Assembly: GCA_036307185.1 (NCBI GenBank)
Contig: JAXJYC010000029.1
Location: 279,249-343,248, forward strand
Source of the DNA: SVEL01 sp017381055
Lineage (GTDB): Bacteria > Bacillota > Clostridia > Lachnospirales > Lachnospiraceae
Direction of reading: 5' to 3'
DNA length: 64,000 nt
This document shows, piece after piece, positions 17,244 to 27,208 of this stretch. The stretch's first letter is position 1, and each line of letters begins with the position of its first letter. Position numbers and translations under genes: made by a program. The notes under the pieces were generated by a model that made no database searches, was not told the DNA's origin, and saw only the letters and a list, made by a program, of their open reading frames with translations.

Positions 17244-17284
17244 TTGCTACATCTCCCATCTATCATAAATTTAACCTTCTCATT

Positions 17285-18013
17285 TTATACATCTAAAGAC
17301 TTCTGTCTTTGCTTACGTTCTTCTCTAAATATATATCTTATAATTTCTTCTCTAATTTTACTATCCAAATCAACAAATTCAACTCTATGTTCTATATTTT
17401 CCCTACCATTTTTTGCAGGTATTGAAGAAATAACCCTCGATACTACACTATATATTTTATATTCATCATCATAGCTTATCTTTAAACGAATAACTATTAA
17501 ATCCTCTTTATTATACTTCTCCTGAGAAATAAATCTTATTCCACCACCACTAAAATCTAACGCAATACCATTCTTAAATCCTACAATATTACTGTCATCT
17601 GGAGCCATACCCTTATTAATAAATAATTCCTGCTCCTCCTCTTCCATAGGTCTGTGAAGTAAATCCATTGTACAGTTTAATCTATAATACTGACGTCTTT
17701 GAAACTTTTTAAGTTCGTATTGGAGTTCTACAACCATAACATAAATATTATGCTCTCTCATTCTTTCAACGACAATAACACGTCCATGATACAGTCCTTT
17801 AGCTGTATAAAAGCACGCGTCTAATCGTGTATTAGGTGCTAATGCAACAATATGTCCATTCTCAATAGGCATACCTACCTTAACTCTTGTTTCATCGACC
17901 ACCTCATATATTTGGCTTACATATACCTTTTTTCTCATACTTGCATCACTTTGTACTGCCTGTACTCTTGTAAACTCTACCTTATCGCCTATACTTAACA
18001 CTTTAGATAGCAT
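17285..18013 (-). CDS. PilZ-domain c-di-GMP-binding flagellar brake protein (YcgR/YpfA type)
   Basis: 242 residues. An N-terminal YcgR-like domain (about 1-95) and a C-terminal PilZ domain. The c-di-GMP motifs are present: RRQYYRL, supplying the RxxxR, and DFSGGG, the D/NxSxxG. It likely binds c-di-GMP and slows or jams the motor. It lies between flhG and cheB, inside the operon, so the brake is made together with the motor. Confidence 0.9.
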   Translation of the reverse strand: MLSKVLSIGDKVEFTRVQAVQSDASMRKKVYVSQIYEVVDETRVKVGMPIENGHIVALAPNTRLDACFYTAKGLYHGRVIVVERMREHNIYVMVVELQYELKKFQRRQYYRLNCTMDLLHRPMEEEEQELFINKGMAPDDSNIVGFKNGIALDFSGGGIRFISQEKYNKEDLIVIRLKISYDDEYKIYSVVSRVISSIPAKNGRENIEHRVEFVDLDSKIREEIIRYIFREERKQRQKSLDV

Positions 18014-18049
18014 ATCGCCACCTCCAATACGTTTTCATTTGTCAATTGT

Positions 18050-18946
18050 TTACTTCTTAAATCCGTTTTTAATGATATTTGCTACTGCTCTAGCTAATCC
18101 GTTTCTTCTAGGACCTTCTGCTTCTTTATTTTCAAGCAATCCTACTGCTATCTGCTCAATAGCCTTAGCTCCTGTAGAATTAGGATATAACATAGATATT
18201 GGTTTCTGCTGCATTACAGACTTTGACATATTCATGTCCATTGGCACAACACCTAAGAACATTAAATCAAGCTGTAAAAACTTCGAAACTACTACCTCTA
18301 ACTTACTAAATAGGTTCTTTCCTTCATCAAAATTAGATACTCTATTTACTACAACCTTAATCTTACAAATTTCCTTATCAAAGCTTTCTCTTGCATTTAA
18401 AGCCTTCAATAAAGCATATGAATCTGTTATAGATGTAGGTTCCGGAGTAGTCACAAGAACCACTTCTCCACTTGATGATACAAATTCTAAAACACTATCC
18501 GAAATACCCGCTCCAGTATCTATAATTATAACATCAGCTAATGTCTCAAGTTCTTTTAACTTATATACAAGATACTGAACCTGTTCCCTATTCATATTGC
18601 CTAATCCGTTGATACCAGAACCACCAGAAATAAAACCTATACCTTCTGGACCTTCTACAATAATATCCTTTAAATTCTTACCTCTGAAAATCATATCTGC
18701 TAAATTATATTTAGGAATCGCCCCAAACATAACCTCTATATTAGCCAATCCAAAATCTGCATCAAAGATAATTACTGATTTGCCTTTTTTTCTAAACTGC
18801 ATAGCAAGATTTATAGCAATACTTGACTTTCCAACACCACCCTTACCACTTGTAACAGTAATAACTCTTGCAAGCTTCTTTGATTGTGTCTGTCCTGTCT
18901 CACCTTGAGACTTGACCATACTTCTTAACTTTTCTGCCTGATCCAT
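18050..18946 (-). CDS. flhG: Flagellar number regulator FlhG (MinD/ParA ATPase)
   Basis: 298 residues. Deviant Walker A SGKGGVGKSS, switch I-like DADFGLAN and Walker B IIDTGAG identify the MinD-like family, and the C-terminal KNGF end may be a short amphipathic tail. FlhG stimulates FlhF GTPase and controls flagellar number and placement. Directly downstream of flhF, with a GGGGG ribosome binding site. Confidence 0.94.
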   Translation of the reverse strand: MDQAEKLRSMVKSQGETGQTQSKKLARVITVTSGKGGVGKSSIAINLAMQFRKKGKSVIIFDADFGLANIEVMFGAIPKYNLADMIFRGKNLKDIIVEGPEGIGFISGGSGINGLGNMNREQVQYLVYKLKELETLADVIIIDTGAGISDSVLEFVSSSGEVVLVTTPEPTSITDSYALLKALNARESFDKEICKIKVVVNRVSNFDEGKNLFSKLEVVVSKFLQLDLMFLGVVPMDMNMSKSVMQQKPISMLYPNSTGAKAIEQIAVGLLENKEAEGPRRNGLARAVANIIKNGFKK

Positions 18947-18954
18947 GATGCCCC

Positions 18955-20139
18955 CTATTCTGCGCTTCCAAGAAGATTTCTTGCAATCTTTTGAGCGTCA
19001 ATAATACTAATGTCATCTGGAACAGCCTGACCACTTGTTACATAAGAAAGCTGTAGCCCTGTATGAAGCTTCATATTCAAAATATTGCCAAGGCAAGTAG
19101 TCTCATCTAACTTTGTAAATATTATACTATAGTTCTTCAAAGTACTAAATACCTGATTTATGTTAAGAAGGTCTTTATACTTTGTAGCTGCACTAAGCAC
19201 TAAGAAAGTCTCCTTCTCTACATTTTCATCTATCTGACAATCATTTACAAAATGTAATATTTCATTACACTGCTCATTATTCTTATGTGATCTTCCTGCT
19301 GTATCTACAAAAATCAAATCATAATCCTTATATCCCTTTACAGCCGAATTAAACTCTTCGATTGTATACACAACCTGTAATGGCACATCTAAGATATTAG
19401 CATATGTTCTTAACTGCTCAACTGCAGCAATTCTATATGTATCACATGTAATAAGCGCTACTTTTAACTTCTTTTCAAGCTTAAAATATGATGCAAGCTT
19501 CGCAATAGTTGTTGTTTTACCTACACCTGTTGGGCCCATGAAGAAAACAAGTTTTGTCTTTTTCTCTTCTGCTTCAATTATCTTAGGCTGACCAAGCTTT
19601 AATATAATCTTTTGATATATTCCAGCAAGAATACTATCAATATTTGACTCCTTCTTAAGTCCCGACTCAATTTCTCCTATAATCTGGTTAGCATATTTTT
19701 CATCTACTTCATTATCAAGAAGCTGTCTATACACTAACTGCATAAACTTAAAATTAACACTTTTCTCTTTTGTTTTATCCTCAGCCTCATTTTCCTTTTT
19801 CTCAACTGCTACACTTGTTGAAATCTTATTCTGTAGCATATTCTGAAGATTATCAAGTTTTTGCTCAATAGCTGTATTATGTTGTTTATCAAGCTCCATA
19901 ACTGGCTTTGTTGAGTCATCAACGATGGCATTAATCTTCTTTACAGGAATCTTATCTGTTGTATGAGCTCTTTCTTCCAGAGCAGCTGTCACTTCAACTA
20001 CATCCTTCTTGAATAATCTAGCTATTCCTCTATGTTTAATTGTCTTAATATTCATGATAACCGCAGCATCGCCAAGCTCATGCTTAGCCATTAAAATTCC
20101 TTCTGTCTCTGTTGCTGCCTGAAATTTTTTGATTATCAT
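18955..20139 (-). CDS. flhF: Flagellar SRP-type GTPase FlhF
   Basis: 394 residues. The N-terminal basic B region is followed by a variable linker, an N-domain, and a G-domain with G1 MGPTGVGKTTT, G3 DTAGRSHKN and G4 TKLDE. FlhF marks the site of flagellar assembly at the membrane. Its ATG overlaps the flhA stop codon by one base (TAATG), so it is coupled to flhA. Confidence 0.96.
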   Translation of the reverse strand: MIIKKFQAATETEGILMAKHELGDAAVIMNIKTIKHRGIARLFKKDVVEVTAALEERAHTTDKIPVKKINAIVDDSTKPVMELDKQHNTAIEQKLDNLQNMLQNKISTSVAVEKKENEAEDKTKEKSVNFKFMQLVYRQLLDNEVDEKYANQIIGEIESGLKKESNIDSILAGIYQKIILKLGQPKIIEAEEKKTKLVFFMGPTGVGKTTTIAKLASYFKLEKKLKVALITCDTYRIAAVEQLRTYANILDVPLQVVYTIEEFNSAVKGYKDYDLIFVDTAGRSHKNNEQCNEILHFVNDCQIDENVEKETFLVLSAATKYKDLLNINQVFSTLKNYSIIFTKLDETTCLGNILNMKLHTGLQLSYVTSGQAVPDDISIIDAQKIARNLLGSAE

Positions 20140-22181
20140 TATGCGCTCACCATCCCAACTGACTGTAATTCAATATTTGGCTCTATCTCATTATATGAGA
20201 TAATAATTAAATCTCTAAAATAATCCTGTGTCATCTTCTTAAAGTACATTCTGACAATAGGAGATGTAATAACCATAGGTATCTTACCCATATCCTCCAT
20301 CTTCTTGATTTCCTGCTCAAGTGCAGATATAATCAAGCGCTGTCTCTCAGGATCTAATGCTATATATGAACCCTGTTCTGTCTGCTTAACACTAGACATA
20401 ATCTCTTGTTCATTCTTTGGATCTAATGTAACAACTGTTGTCGTCTCATTAGGTGTGAAGAACTTCGCACTGATAGCTCTTCTTAAGCTTTGTCTTACAT
20501 ACTCTGTCAATACATCTGTATCTCTTGTAACTGCAGCATGATCTGCCAATGTTTCAAATATTGTAAGAAGGTCTCTTATAGAAATACCCTCTCTTAAGAG
20601 ATTCTGTAATACCTTTTGTACCTCGCCAATACCAAGAAGCTTTGGAATAAGCTCGTCCACAAGTACTGGATTTGACTCTTTGACATTGTTGATAAGATTC
20701 TGCACATCCTGTCTTGTAAGAAGCTCATCAATATGACTTCTAACAATTTCTGTAAGATGTGTTGCTATAATTGAAGGCGGATCTACTACTGTATAACCAA
20801 GAGATTCCGCTCTTTCTCTCTGACTTTCTGTAATCCAAAGTGCTGGAAGATGATATGAAGGTTCAAAGGTTGGAATACCTGTGATTTCTTCCTCAACCAT
20901 ACCTGGATTCATGGCCATATAGTGATCAAAGAGAATCTCTCCCTCACTAATCTGGACACCCTTAATCTTGATAATATACTGGTTTGGATTAAGCTGTATA
21001 TTATCTCTTAAACGAATAATAGGTACTACAACACCCAATTCTAATGCAACCTGACGTCTAATCATTACTACTCTGTCAAGTAAATCTCCGCCCTGGTTAA
21101 CATCTGCTAATGGTATTATACCATAACCAAACTCTAACTCAATAGGATCAACCTGAAGAAGCGAAACAACATTTTCTGGTCTTCTGATTTCTTCTGCTTC
21201 AGCCTCTGCTCCTCCTGCTTCCTCTTCAATCTGCTCTATGCCAGCCTTCTTGTTCATATTATTACCTATAACTAAGCACACAGCACCAATAGGAACAAAT
21301 ATAAGTAATGGTAACTTTGTAGTTACACCTAAGAAAATCATTGCTGAACCAACAGCCCACATAACCTTAGGCATCTCAAAAAGCTGAGATACAACCATGT
21401 CACCCATATCTATTTCCTTAGAAACCTTTGTAACAAGAATACCCGTTGCAAGTGATATAAGAAGTGATGGTATAGAACTAACAAGTCCATCACCAATTGT
21501 AAGTATTGTATATTTATTCAAAGCATCGCCAATAGCCATACCTTGCATAACCACACCCATTACAATACCACCAACTAAGTTGATGATAGTTATCATAAGT
21601 CCGGCTGTTGCATCTCCCTTTACGTACTTTACAGCACCGTCCATGGAACCATAGAATGCCGATTCAGCCTGAAGCTTTTCTCTTCTTTCCTTTGCCTGCT
21701 GATCAGTTATAGCACCTGTATTAAGGTCCGCATCAATAGCCATCTGCTTACCTGGCATAGCATCAAGAGTGAATCTAGCAGTTACTTCTGCTACTCTTTC
21801 AGAACCTTTATTGATAACCATGAACTGAACAATAAGTAAGATAATAAATACAATTATACCAATTACTAAACTTCCGCCACCTACGAACTGACCAAATGTT
21901 TCTACTACCTCACCAGGATCACCTGTTGACAAAATAAGCTTTGTAGACGAAACATTCAACGAAATTCTAAATAAGGTTGTTAAAAGAAGTATCGTTGGAA
22001 ATGATGACATATTCATCGCTTCCTTTGAAAATACTGCATTAAACAGAACTACAAGAGCTACTGCCATATTAAAAGCAAGGCAAATATCAAGAAGGATACT
22101 TGGTAATGGAATAATGAGGAATACGATTGCTGATAATATATAAAGTCCCAAGCCTATATCCGTTTTCTTCACTATTCTCAC
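20139..22181 (-). CDS. flhA: Flagellar export gate protein FlhA
   Basis: 680 residues. About eight transmembrane helices in the first 310 residues (family motif NKGSERVAEVTARFTLDAMPGKQMAIDADLN in the FHIPEP loop region), then a large cytoplasmic platform that receives export substrates. An acidic linker (about 315-335) separates the two. Full length for the family. Followed immediately by flhF. Confidence 0.98.
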   Translation of the reverse strand: MRIVKKTDIGLGLYILSAIVFLIIPLPSILLDICLAFNMAVALVVLFNAVFSKEAMNMSSFPTILLLTTLFRISLNVSSTKLILSTGDPGEVVETFGQFVGGGSLVIGIIVFIILLIVQFMVINKGSERVAEVTARFTLDAMPGKQMAIDADLNTGAITDQQAKERREKLQAESAFYGSMDGAVKYVKGDATAGLMITIINLVGGIVMGVVMQGMAIGDALNKYTILTIGDGLVSSIPSLLISLATGILVTKVSKEIDMGDMVVSQLFEMPKVMWAVGSAMIFLGVTTKLPLLIFVPIGAVCLVIGNNMNKKAGIEQIEEEAGGAEAEAEEIRRPENVVSLLQVDPIELEFGYGIIPLADVNQGGDLLDRVVMIRRQVALELGVVVPIIRLRDNIQLNPNQYIIKIKGVQISEGEILFDHYMAMNPGMVEEEITGIPTFEPSYHLPALWITESQRERAESLGYTVVDPPSIIATHLTEIVRSHIDELLTRQDVQNLINNVKESNPVLVDELIPKLLGIGEVQKVLQNLLREGISIRDLLTIFETLADHAAVTRDTDVLTEYVRQSLRRAISAKFFTPNETTTVVTLDPKNEQEIMSSVKQTEQGSYIALDPERQRLIISALEQEIKKMEDMGKIPMVITSPIVRMYFKKMTQDYFRDLIIISYNEIEPNIELQSVGMVSA

Positions 22182-22200
22182 TCCTCTCTTCTAATATTTG

Positions 22201-23337
22201 TTATGCTTTTGGCACAGCTTTATTCTTAGCGTTATATACATATGCTAGCACTTCTGCTACAGCTTGATATAACTCCTGAGGAATCTCCTCATCTATTTCA
22301 ACGCTATGATATAGCGCTCTTGCCAATGGTTTATTTTCTACAATTTCGATATTATTTTCTCTTGCCACTTCCTTAATCTTAAGTGCAAGAAAGTCTTCAC
22401 CCTTTGCAACCACAATTGGTGCTTTCGCCACACTTAAATCATACTTAATAGCTACGGCAAAATGTGTAGGGTTTGTGATAACAACATCTGCCTCTGGCAG
22501 CTTTTGCATCATTCTTCTCTGAGAAACCTCTCTCATTTTTCTTCGAATCTGTGACTTTACAGTAGGATCTCCTTCGGACTGCTTATACTCGTCCTTTACT
22601 TCCTGCTTTGTCATCATCATATCATTTTTAAACTTACGTATCTGATATATATAATCAGCTACGCCTATAAACAAATAAATAATGCTAATCTTTAATGCAA
22701 TTGAAAATACTGTATCTCCTACGAATTCAATTCCCTGTGTCAAACTGACATCATAAAGATTATATATCGCATATATTTTATCAACTAACTCTGTATACAC
22801 TATATATATACAAATTCCCACTATAGCTACTGATTTTAGTAGGTTTATAAGGGATTGACTTGAAAACATTCTCTTAAATCCATTAATAGGATTTAAATTA
22901 CTAAACTTTGGCTTTAATGCCTCTCCCGATATCTTCCACTTAACCTGTACCAAATCTCCAAAAAAATAAACTATAAAAGATACCAAAAGAAATGGTGCTA
23001 TAAGTAATCCAATATCTAAAAACATTTCTCCTAAAACTGCTAACGCTACTCCTAAATTAATATCATCAGAATCTGTTGCATATTTAGAAATAGAACTGTA
23101 AAACTTAGTAAAGCCCTCTATAAAGCCTTTACCAATTGTGCCAACATAAATCTTTAGAAATGCAAAAATAATAACAAGGTATCCAGCATTTACAATTTCC
23201 TTACTCTTGGCAACTTGGCCCTTCTTTCTAGCATCGTCTAACTTTTTTTGTGACGCTGGTTCAGTTTTTTCTCCACCAGGTCCATCCTTTGCAAATAACT
23301 GCAGGTTCAGTTTTAACGGCATATATTCAGTATCCAC
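22201..23337 (-). CDS. flhB: Flagellar export switch protein FlhB
   Basis: 378 residues. Four transmembrane helices and a C-terminal cytoplasmic domain with the self-cleavage motif NPTH at residues 289-292. Cleavage between N and P switches export from rod/hook to filament substrates, in response to FliK. The N-terminus has the usual GGEKTEPASQKKLDDARKKGQ. It is 19 bp before flhA and separate from fliR, unlike the FliR-FlhB fusions found in some Clostridia. Confidence 0.98.
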   Translation of the reverse strand: MDTEYMPLKLNLQLFAKDGPGGEKTEPASQKKLDDARKKGQVAKSKEIVNAGYLVIIFAFLKIYVGTIGKGFIEGFTKFYSSISKYATDSDDINLGVALAVLGEMFLDIGLLIAPFLLVSFIVYFFGDLVQVKWKISGEALKPKFSNLNPINGFKRMFSSQSLINLLKSVAIVGICIYIVYTELVDKIYAIYNLYDVSLTQGIEFVGDTVFSIALKISIIYLFIGVADYIYQIRKFKNDMMMTKQEVKDEYKQSEGDPTVKSQIRRKMREVSQRRMMQKLPEADVVITNPTHFAVAIKYDLSVAKAPIVVAKGEDFLALKIKEVARENNIEIVENKPLARALYHSVEIDEEIPQELYQAVAEVLAYVYNAKNKAVPKA

Positions 23338-23338
23338 A

Positions 23339-24118
23339 CTATTGCATTCCTTTCATTACCAAAATAACCATCTCCTGCATAACTCTAAATATAAAGCTTG
23401 CAACTGTCGGAAGTAACGGTGCTATTAATAATATAATAACAAGTCCACCAATTACCTTAATCTGTACACCTATTGAAAACATATGAATCTGTGGCGCAAT
23501 TTTGGTCATAATACCTAGTGCACAATTCAATATCAATATAGCTACAAATATAGGCAATACAATTCTAAACCCTATTATAAAATAATTACTTAAAAAGCCA
23601 ATCATTGTATCGTACATCGTTGCATTAATCGAAAGTTTTCCTATATGTATCAAGGAAAATGAATCTTTTATTGCACTTAATAAAAAGACATGCATATTTG
23701 AAATAAGCATCAAAAGCATTATCAAGTTATTATACAAGGAACCTGTAATGGTTGACATCTGCTGAGTAGTTGGATCAAACATACTCGCCATAGCTAAACC
23801 TATATCTGTATCTATCATTCTACCAGCAAATAAAATAATACTACTGCATATATACGCAGAAAAACCAATCAACAATCCCACTGCTGCTTCCTTGATAACA
23901 ATAGCAGAATACTCCAATAATGAGGCATATTCAATCTCCATCTCTGGTAATACATTATATAAAATTATAGATAAAAATATAGAAAGCCCCAATTTGGTCT
24001 GCGATGGTGTGTTGCTCATTCCAAAAAAGGGGGCCAAAAAAACAAATGATGTAATTCTTACCAATATTAATATAAAATATTCTATATCCTGCTGTGAAAT
24101 AACAACGTCAATATTCAT
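23339..24118 (-). CDS. fliR: Flagellar export protein FliR
   Basis: 259 residues with about six transmembrane helices and the typical segment FFGMSNTPSQTKLGLSIFLS. Part of the export gate with FliP and FliQ. I start at the ATG at 24118, which overlaps the fliQ stop (TAATG) and follows GGAGATT; an upstream in-frame start would lie within fliQ. One base separates its stop from the flhB start. Confidence 0.95.
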   Translation of the reverse strand: MNIDVVISQQDIEYFILILVRITSFVFLAPFFGMSNTPSQTKLGLSIFLSIILYNVLPEMEIEYASLLEYSAIVIKEAAVGLLIGFSAYICSSIILFAGRMIDTDIGLAMASMFDPTTQQMSTITGSLYNNLIMLLMLISNMHVFLLSAIKDSFSLIHIGKLSINATMYDTMIGFLSNYFIIGFRIVLPIFVAILILNCALGIMTKIAPQIHMFSIGVQIKVIGGLVIILLIAPLLPTVASFIFRVMQEMVILVMKGMQ

Positions 24119-24384
24119 TACAAATAATCTCCAAAACTGTTCCAAAGTTCAGTCATAAATTCAACTATTGTATTTAAAATAAATGGGCCAAATATCAATA
24201 TACATATAAATATGGCTAATATCTTTGGTACAAATGTAAGCGTCTGCTCCTGAATGGAAGTAACCGCTTGAAAAATACTTATAACCAGTCCCACTATAAG
24301 TGACACAATAAGGAGTGGGGCTGAAGTTATAATTATTGTCCATATGGTTTCAACAGCCACATCTAAAACAGCTTCAACCGTCAT
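24118..24384 (-). CDS. fliQ: Flagellar export protein FliQ
   Basis: 88 residues, two transmembrane helices, with the family segment LIVSLIVGLVISIFQAVTSIQEQTLTFVPKI. Gate component. Stop codon shared with the fliR start. Confidence 0.97.
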   Translation of the reverse strand: MTVEAVLDVAVETIWTIIITSAPLLIVSLIVGLVISIFQAVTSIQEQTLTFVPKILAIFICILIFGPFILNTIVEFMTELWNSFGDYL

Positions 24385-24399
24385 ATTTACCTCCTATTG

Positions 24400-25224
24400 T
24401 CACTTAAACGTTTGTACAAGATTAATTATTATCAAATTCCAGCCATCCGCCAAAACAAATAATAAAATCTTAAACGGCATAGAAATCGTAGTTGGTGGAA
24501 GCATCATCATACCCATAGACATAAGTGTTGATGAAACTACCATATCTATAACTAAGAATGGCACATATATAAGGAAACCTATCCAAAATGCTATTCTAAG
24601 TTCACTAATAATAAAGGCAGGAATTAGTACTGTATTAGGAATGTCTTCCTTAATGTCCTTAACTTCTGTAATTCCGCCTATCTCGCACATAGAATTCAAA
24701 TCTTTTTCATCTACCTGCCTAAACATAAACTCTCTCAAAGGATCCATTGCCTTTTCAAAGAATTCTTCTTGATTAATCTCTTCATTACTAAATGGCACAT
24801 AAGCCTCTTCATAAACTTGGCCAAATGTCGGTGCCATAATAAATATAGTAAGAAATAACGCAATTCCTATAAGCACCTGGTTTGGAGGTGCAGTTTGCGT
24901 ATTCAGAGCACTTCTAGTAAAATGCAGAACAACAAGTATTCTTGTAAATGATGTCAACATAATAAGTATTGACGGACATAAAGCAATAACCGTCAATACA
25001 ATAACTATCTGTAAGGCACTACTTACGCTTTCTGAGTCTGTTCCTATGGTGATTCCTAAAACCTCTGAATCAGAAGGATCAGCGTCTATAATTGTGTTAG
25101 TATCCTCTCCTGCTGTATCATCACCTTCCTGGTCAGGCGCAGCATATACACTGCTGCTATGATTGACTGTAAGGAAAAACACAAAAAGGATAAGACACAG
25201 TATTCTTAAAAATTTCTTTTTCAT
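24400..25224 (-). CDS. fliP: Flagellar export protein FliP
   Basis: 274 residues. A cleavable N-terminal signal peptide (residues 1-29, KKKFLRILCLILFVFF...VYAAP), an acidic periplasmic stretch, then four transmembrane helices. FliP signatures FTRILVVLHFTRSALNTQTAPPNQVLIG and SELRIAFWIGFLIYVPFLVID are present. Gate component with FliQ and FliR. Confidence 0.97.
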   Translation of the reverse strand: MKKKFLRILCLILFVFFLTVNHSSSVYAAPDQEGDDTAGEDTNTIIDADPSDSEVLGITIGTDSESVSSALQIVIVLTVIALCPSILIMLTSFTRILVVLHFTRSALNTQTAPPNQVLIGIALFLTIFIMAPTFGQVYEEAYVPFSNEEINQEEFFEKAMDPLREFMFRQVDEKDLNSMCEIGGITEVKDIKEDIPNTVLIPAFIISELRIAFWIGFLIYVPFLVIDMVVSSTLMSMGMMMLPPTTISMPFKILLFVLADGWNLIIINLVQTFK

Positions 25225-25238
25225 AAGCCTGCCATACC

Positions 25239-25595
25239 TTACTCTTTATCTTGTTTATTTCTGAATTTTTCTAATATGCTTGCAAATGGAATAGATGTTT
25301 TGTTACTCTCTCCATTTGGATCCTCCAGGGGTAATTTTAACCCCTGTGAATCCAACTTACTTATAAAGGTAACTGTATCTTTTCCTGTTGCCAGTGCAAA
25401 ATACTCATCACCTATTTTAACAATATGCAAACATTTTGTGTTTGAAAGCCTCTGAGTCTCAATAACAGATATATTATCCCCCATCATTCCAGTTCTTTGG
25501 AGTTTGGCTATATATACTGTTGTTATTCGTGTAAGTACTAAAACAAACACAAATATCAATATTGAAACTATAAGCTTAATAATACCATCAGTCAT
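25239..25595 (-). CDS. fliO: Flagellar biosynthesis protein FliO
   Basis: 118 residues, one N-terminal transmembrane helix (about 8-25), then a cytoplasmic FliO domain with VIETQRLSNTKCLHIVKIGDEYFALATGKD, the typical pattern. FliO helps assemble the FliP ring. Its coding sequence contains a symmetrical hairpin (25318-25353). Confidence 0.9.
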   Translation of the reverse strand: MTDGIIKLIVSILIFVFVLVLTRITTVYIAKLQRTGMMGDNISVIETQRLSNTKCLHIVKIGDEYFALATGKDTVTFISKLDSQGLKLPLEDPNGESNKTSIPFASILEKFRNKQDKE

Positions 25596-25601
25596 ATTAG
25601 A

Positions 25602-25964
25602 TTATCCTAATACCTTCTTAACAGCTTCGAGAACTCTATCTGCCTGGAATGGCTTAACAATAAAATCCTTAGCTCCTGACTGAATAGATTCAATAACCAT
25701 CGCCTGCTGACCCATAGCAGAACACATAATAACTGTTGCTCCTGGATCTGTTTCCTTAATCTTCTTAAGTGCCTGAATACCGTCCATTTCTGGCATTGTG
25801 ATATCCATCATAACTAAGTCAGGCTTTGTTTCGACATACTTATCAACAGCCACCTTGCCGTTTTCTGCCTCACCTGCAATGTTGTAACCATTCTTTGTCA
25901 AAATGTCTTTAATCATCATTCGCATGAATGCCGCATCATCACAAATTAAAATGTTCTTTGCCAT
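25602..25964 (-). CDS. cheY: Chemotaxis response regulator CheY
   Basis: 120 residues, a lone receiver domain: acidic DD at 9-10, phospho-Asp at residue 54 (LVMMDITMPEMDG), Thr/Ser in IMCSAMG and Lys in FIVKPFQ. In Gram-positives CheY-P binds the FliM/FliY switch. The ATG at 25964 is chosen because AGGAGAG lies nine bases upstream; a longer frame begins before that site. Located between fliY and fliO as in Bacillus. Confidence 0.97.
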   Translation of the reverse strand: MAKNILICDDAAFMRMMIKDILTKNGYNIAGEAENGKVAVDKYVETKPDLVMMDITMPEMDGIQALKKIKETDPGATVIMCSAMGQQAMVIESIQSGAKDFIVKPFQADRVLEAVKKVLG

Positions 25965-25989
25965 AACTTTTATCTCTCCTATCAAAAAA

Positions 25990-27204
25990 TTATTTAATAA
26001 TTTCTGTAACTCTTACACCAAAATTTTCTTCGATAACTACAACTTCGCCTCTTGCAACATACTTGCCATTTACAAGTACATCAATTGGTTCACCTGCAAT
26101 CTTATCTAATTCAATAATTGTTCCTGGTGCAAATTCAAGAATATCTTGAATTGATTTTGTTGTTCTACCAAGCTCTACAGTAACCTCAAGTGGAACATCC
26201 ATAATAAGATTGATGTTCTCTTTCTGGTTTGCTGCAACCAAATCTGGTGAAAACGCCTGGAACTGTGCAGTCTGCACATTCACTTCCTGCATTGGCGTGT
26301 TCATAAAGCCCATCATCTGATTACCTGGCATCTGCATGCCCATCATACCTGGCTGCATTGGCATACCCATCTGCTGCATTGGGTATCCGCCCATCATCGA
26401 CATATCCATCTGCTGTGGCATTGGCTGCTGTTCCATTGCTACAGGAGTAGGCATCGGTGCTGGTGTTGGCGCCGGTGCTGGAGCCGGTGCCGGTGCCTCT
26501 GGTGCTGCTTCAGGTGCTGCTGCTGTATCAGTTCCTGAAGAGAACTTCGCGCAAAGTTCCTGACAGAACTCTACCGGGTATAACTGCATAATCTCACTAT
26601 CAACTAAATCGCCGATAGTCATTTTGAATGATATTTTAACAAATCCTCCTTTTAGGAAGTCTGTAATATCCGCTTCATCCACCGTATCATTTAAGTCAAC
26701 TAAACTTGCTGTTGGCGGGCTGATATCTATCTTCATATTTAACATTGAAGATAGGGATGTAGCCGATGTTCCCATCATCTGGTTCATGGCTTCACAAATT
26801 GCACTTAAGTGTAAATCGCCTATCTCACCTTCAGTATTAAGACCATCGCCACCCATCATAAGATCCGCAATAACCTTAACGTCTCTGTCTTTGAGAATAA
26901 GTACATTGTTTCCACTAAGTCCTTCTCTATATGATATTTGTAAAAACACACATGGTCTATCATACTGTGAAACTAATTCATCCCAGTGTGAATAAGCAAC
27001 CATTGGTGTAGTAATATCCACCTTTTGATTTACAAGGGAAGATAATGTTGTTGCCGCCGTTCCCATGCTTATGTTGGCAATTTCGCCCATGATATCTTTT
27101 TCCATATCACTAAGCGTCTCTGCTTCATATGCACTTTCAGCTGCTGTAGTATCCATTCCGCTTAATAAGGCGTTTATTTCTTCCTGTGACAACATTCCGT
27201 CCAT
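25990..27204 (-). CDS. fliY: Flagellar switch protein/CheY-P phosphatase FliY
   Basis: 404 residues. N-terminal CheY-P-binding-like peptide LSQEEINALLSG, a CheC-like region with two E-x-x-N helices (GEIANISMGTAATTLS and CEAMNQMMGTSATSLS), a Pro/Ala/Met/Gln-rich linker (about 225-310), and a C-terminal SpoA/FliN domain (VTVELGRTTKSIQDILEF...). It forms the C-ring with FliM and dephosphorylates CheY-P. GGGAGGAG precedes the ATG. The low-complexity linker is composition-biased but in frame. Confidence 0.96.
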   Translation of the reverse strand: MDGMLSQEEINALLSGMDTTAAESAYEAETLSDMEKDIMGEIANISMGTAATTLSSLVNQKVDITTPMVAYSHWDELVSQYDRPCVFLQISYREGLSGNNVLILKDRDVKVIADLMMGGDGLNTEGEIGDLHLSAICEAMNQMMGTSATSLSSMLNMKIDISPPTASLVDLNDTVDEADITDFLKGGFVKISFKMTIGDLVDSEIMQLYPVEFCQELCAKFSSGTDTAAAPEAAPEAPAPAPAPAPTPAPMPTPVAMEQQPMPQQMDMSMMGGYPMQQMGMPMQPGMMGMQMPGNQMMGFMNTPMQEVNVQTAQFQAFSPDLVAANQKENINLIMDVPLEVTVELGRTTKSIQDILEFAPGTIIELDKIAGEPIDVLVNGKYVARGEVVVIEENFGVRVTEIIK

Positions 27205-27208
27205 TTTT

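Noticed and set aside
26230..26550. Met/Gln/Pro/Ala-rich repetitive stretch in fliY as a possible repeat element
   Set aside because: It stays in frame and is the flexible linker between the CheC-like and SpoA domains.
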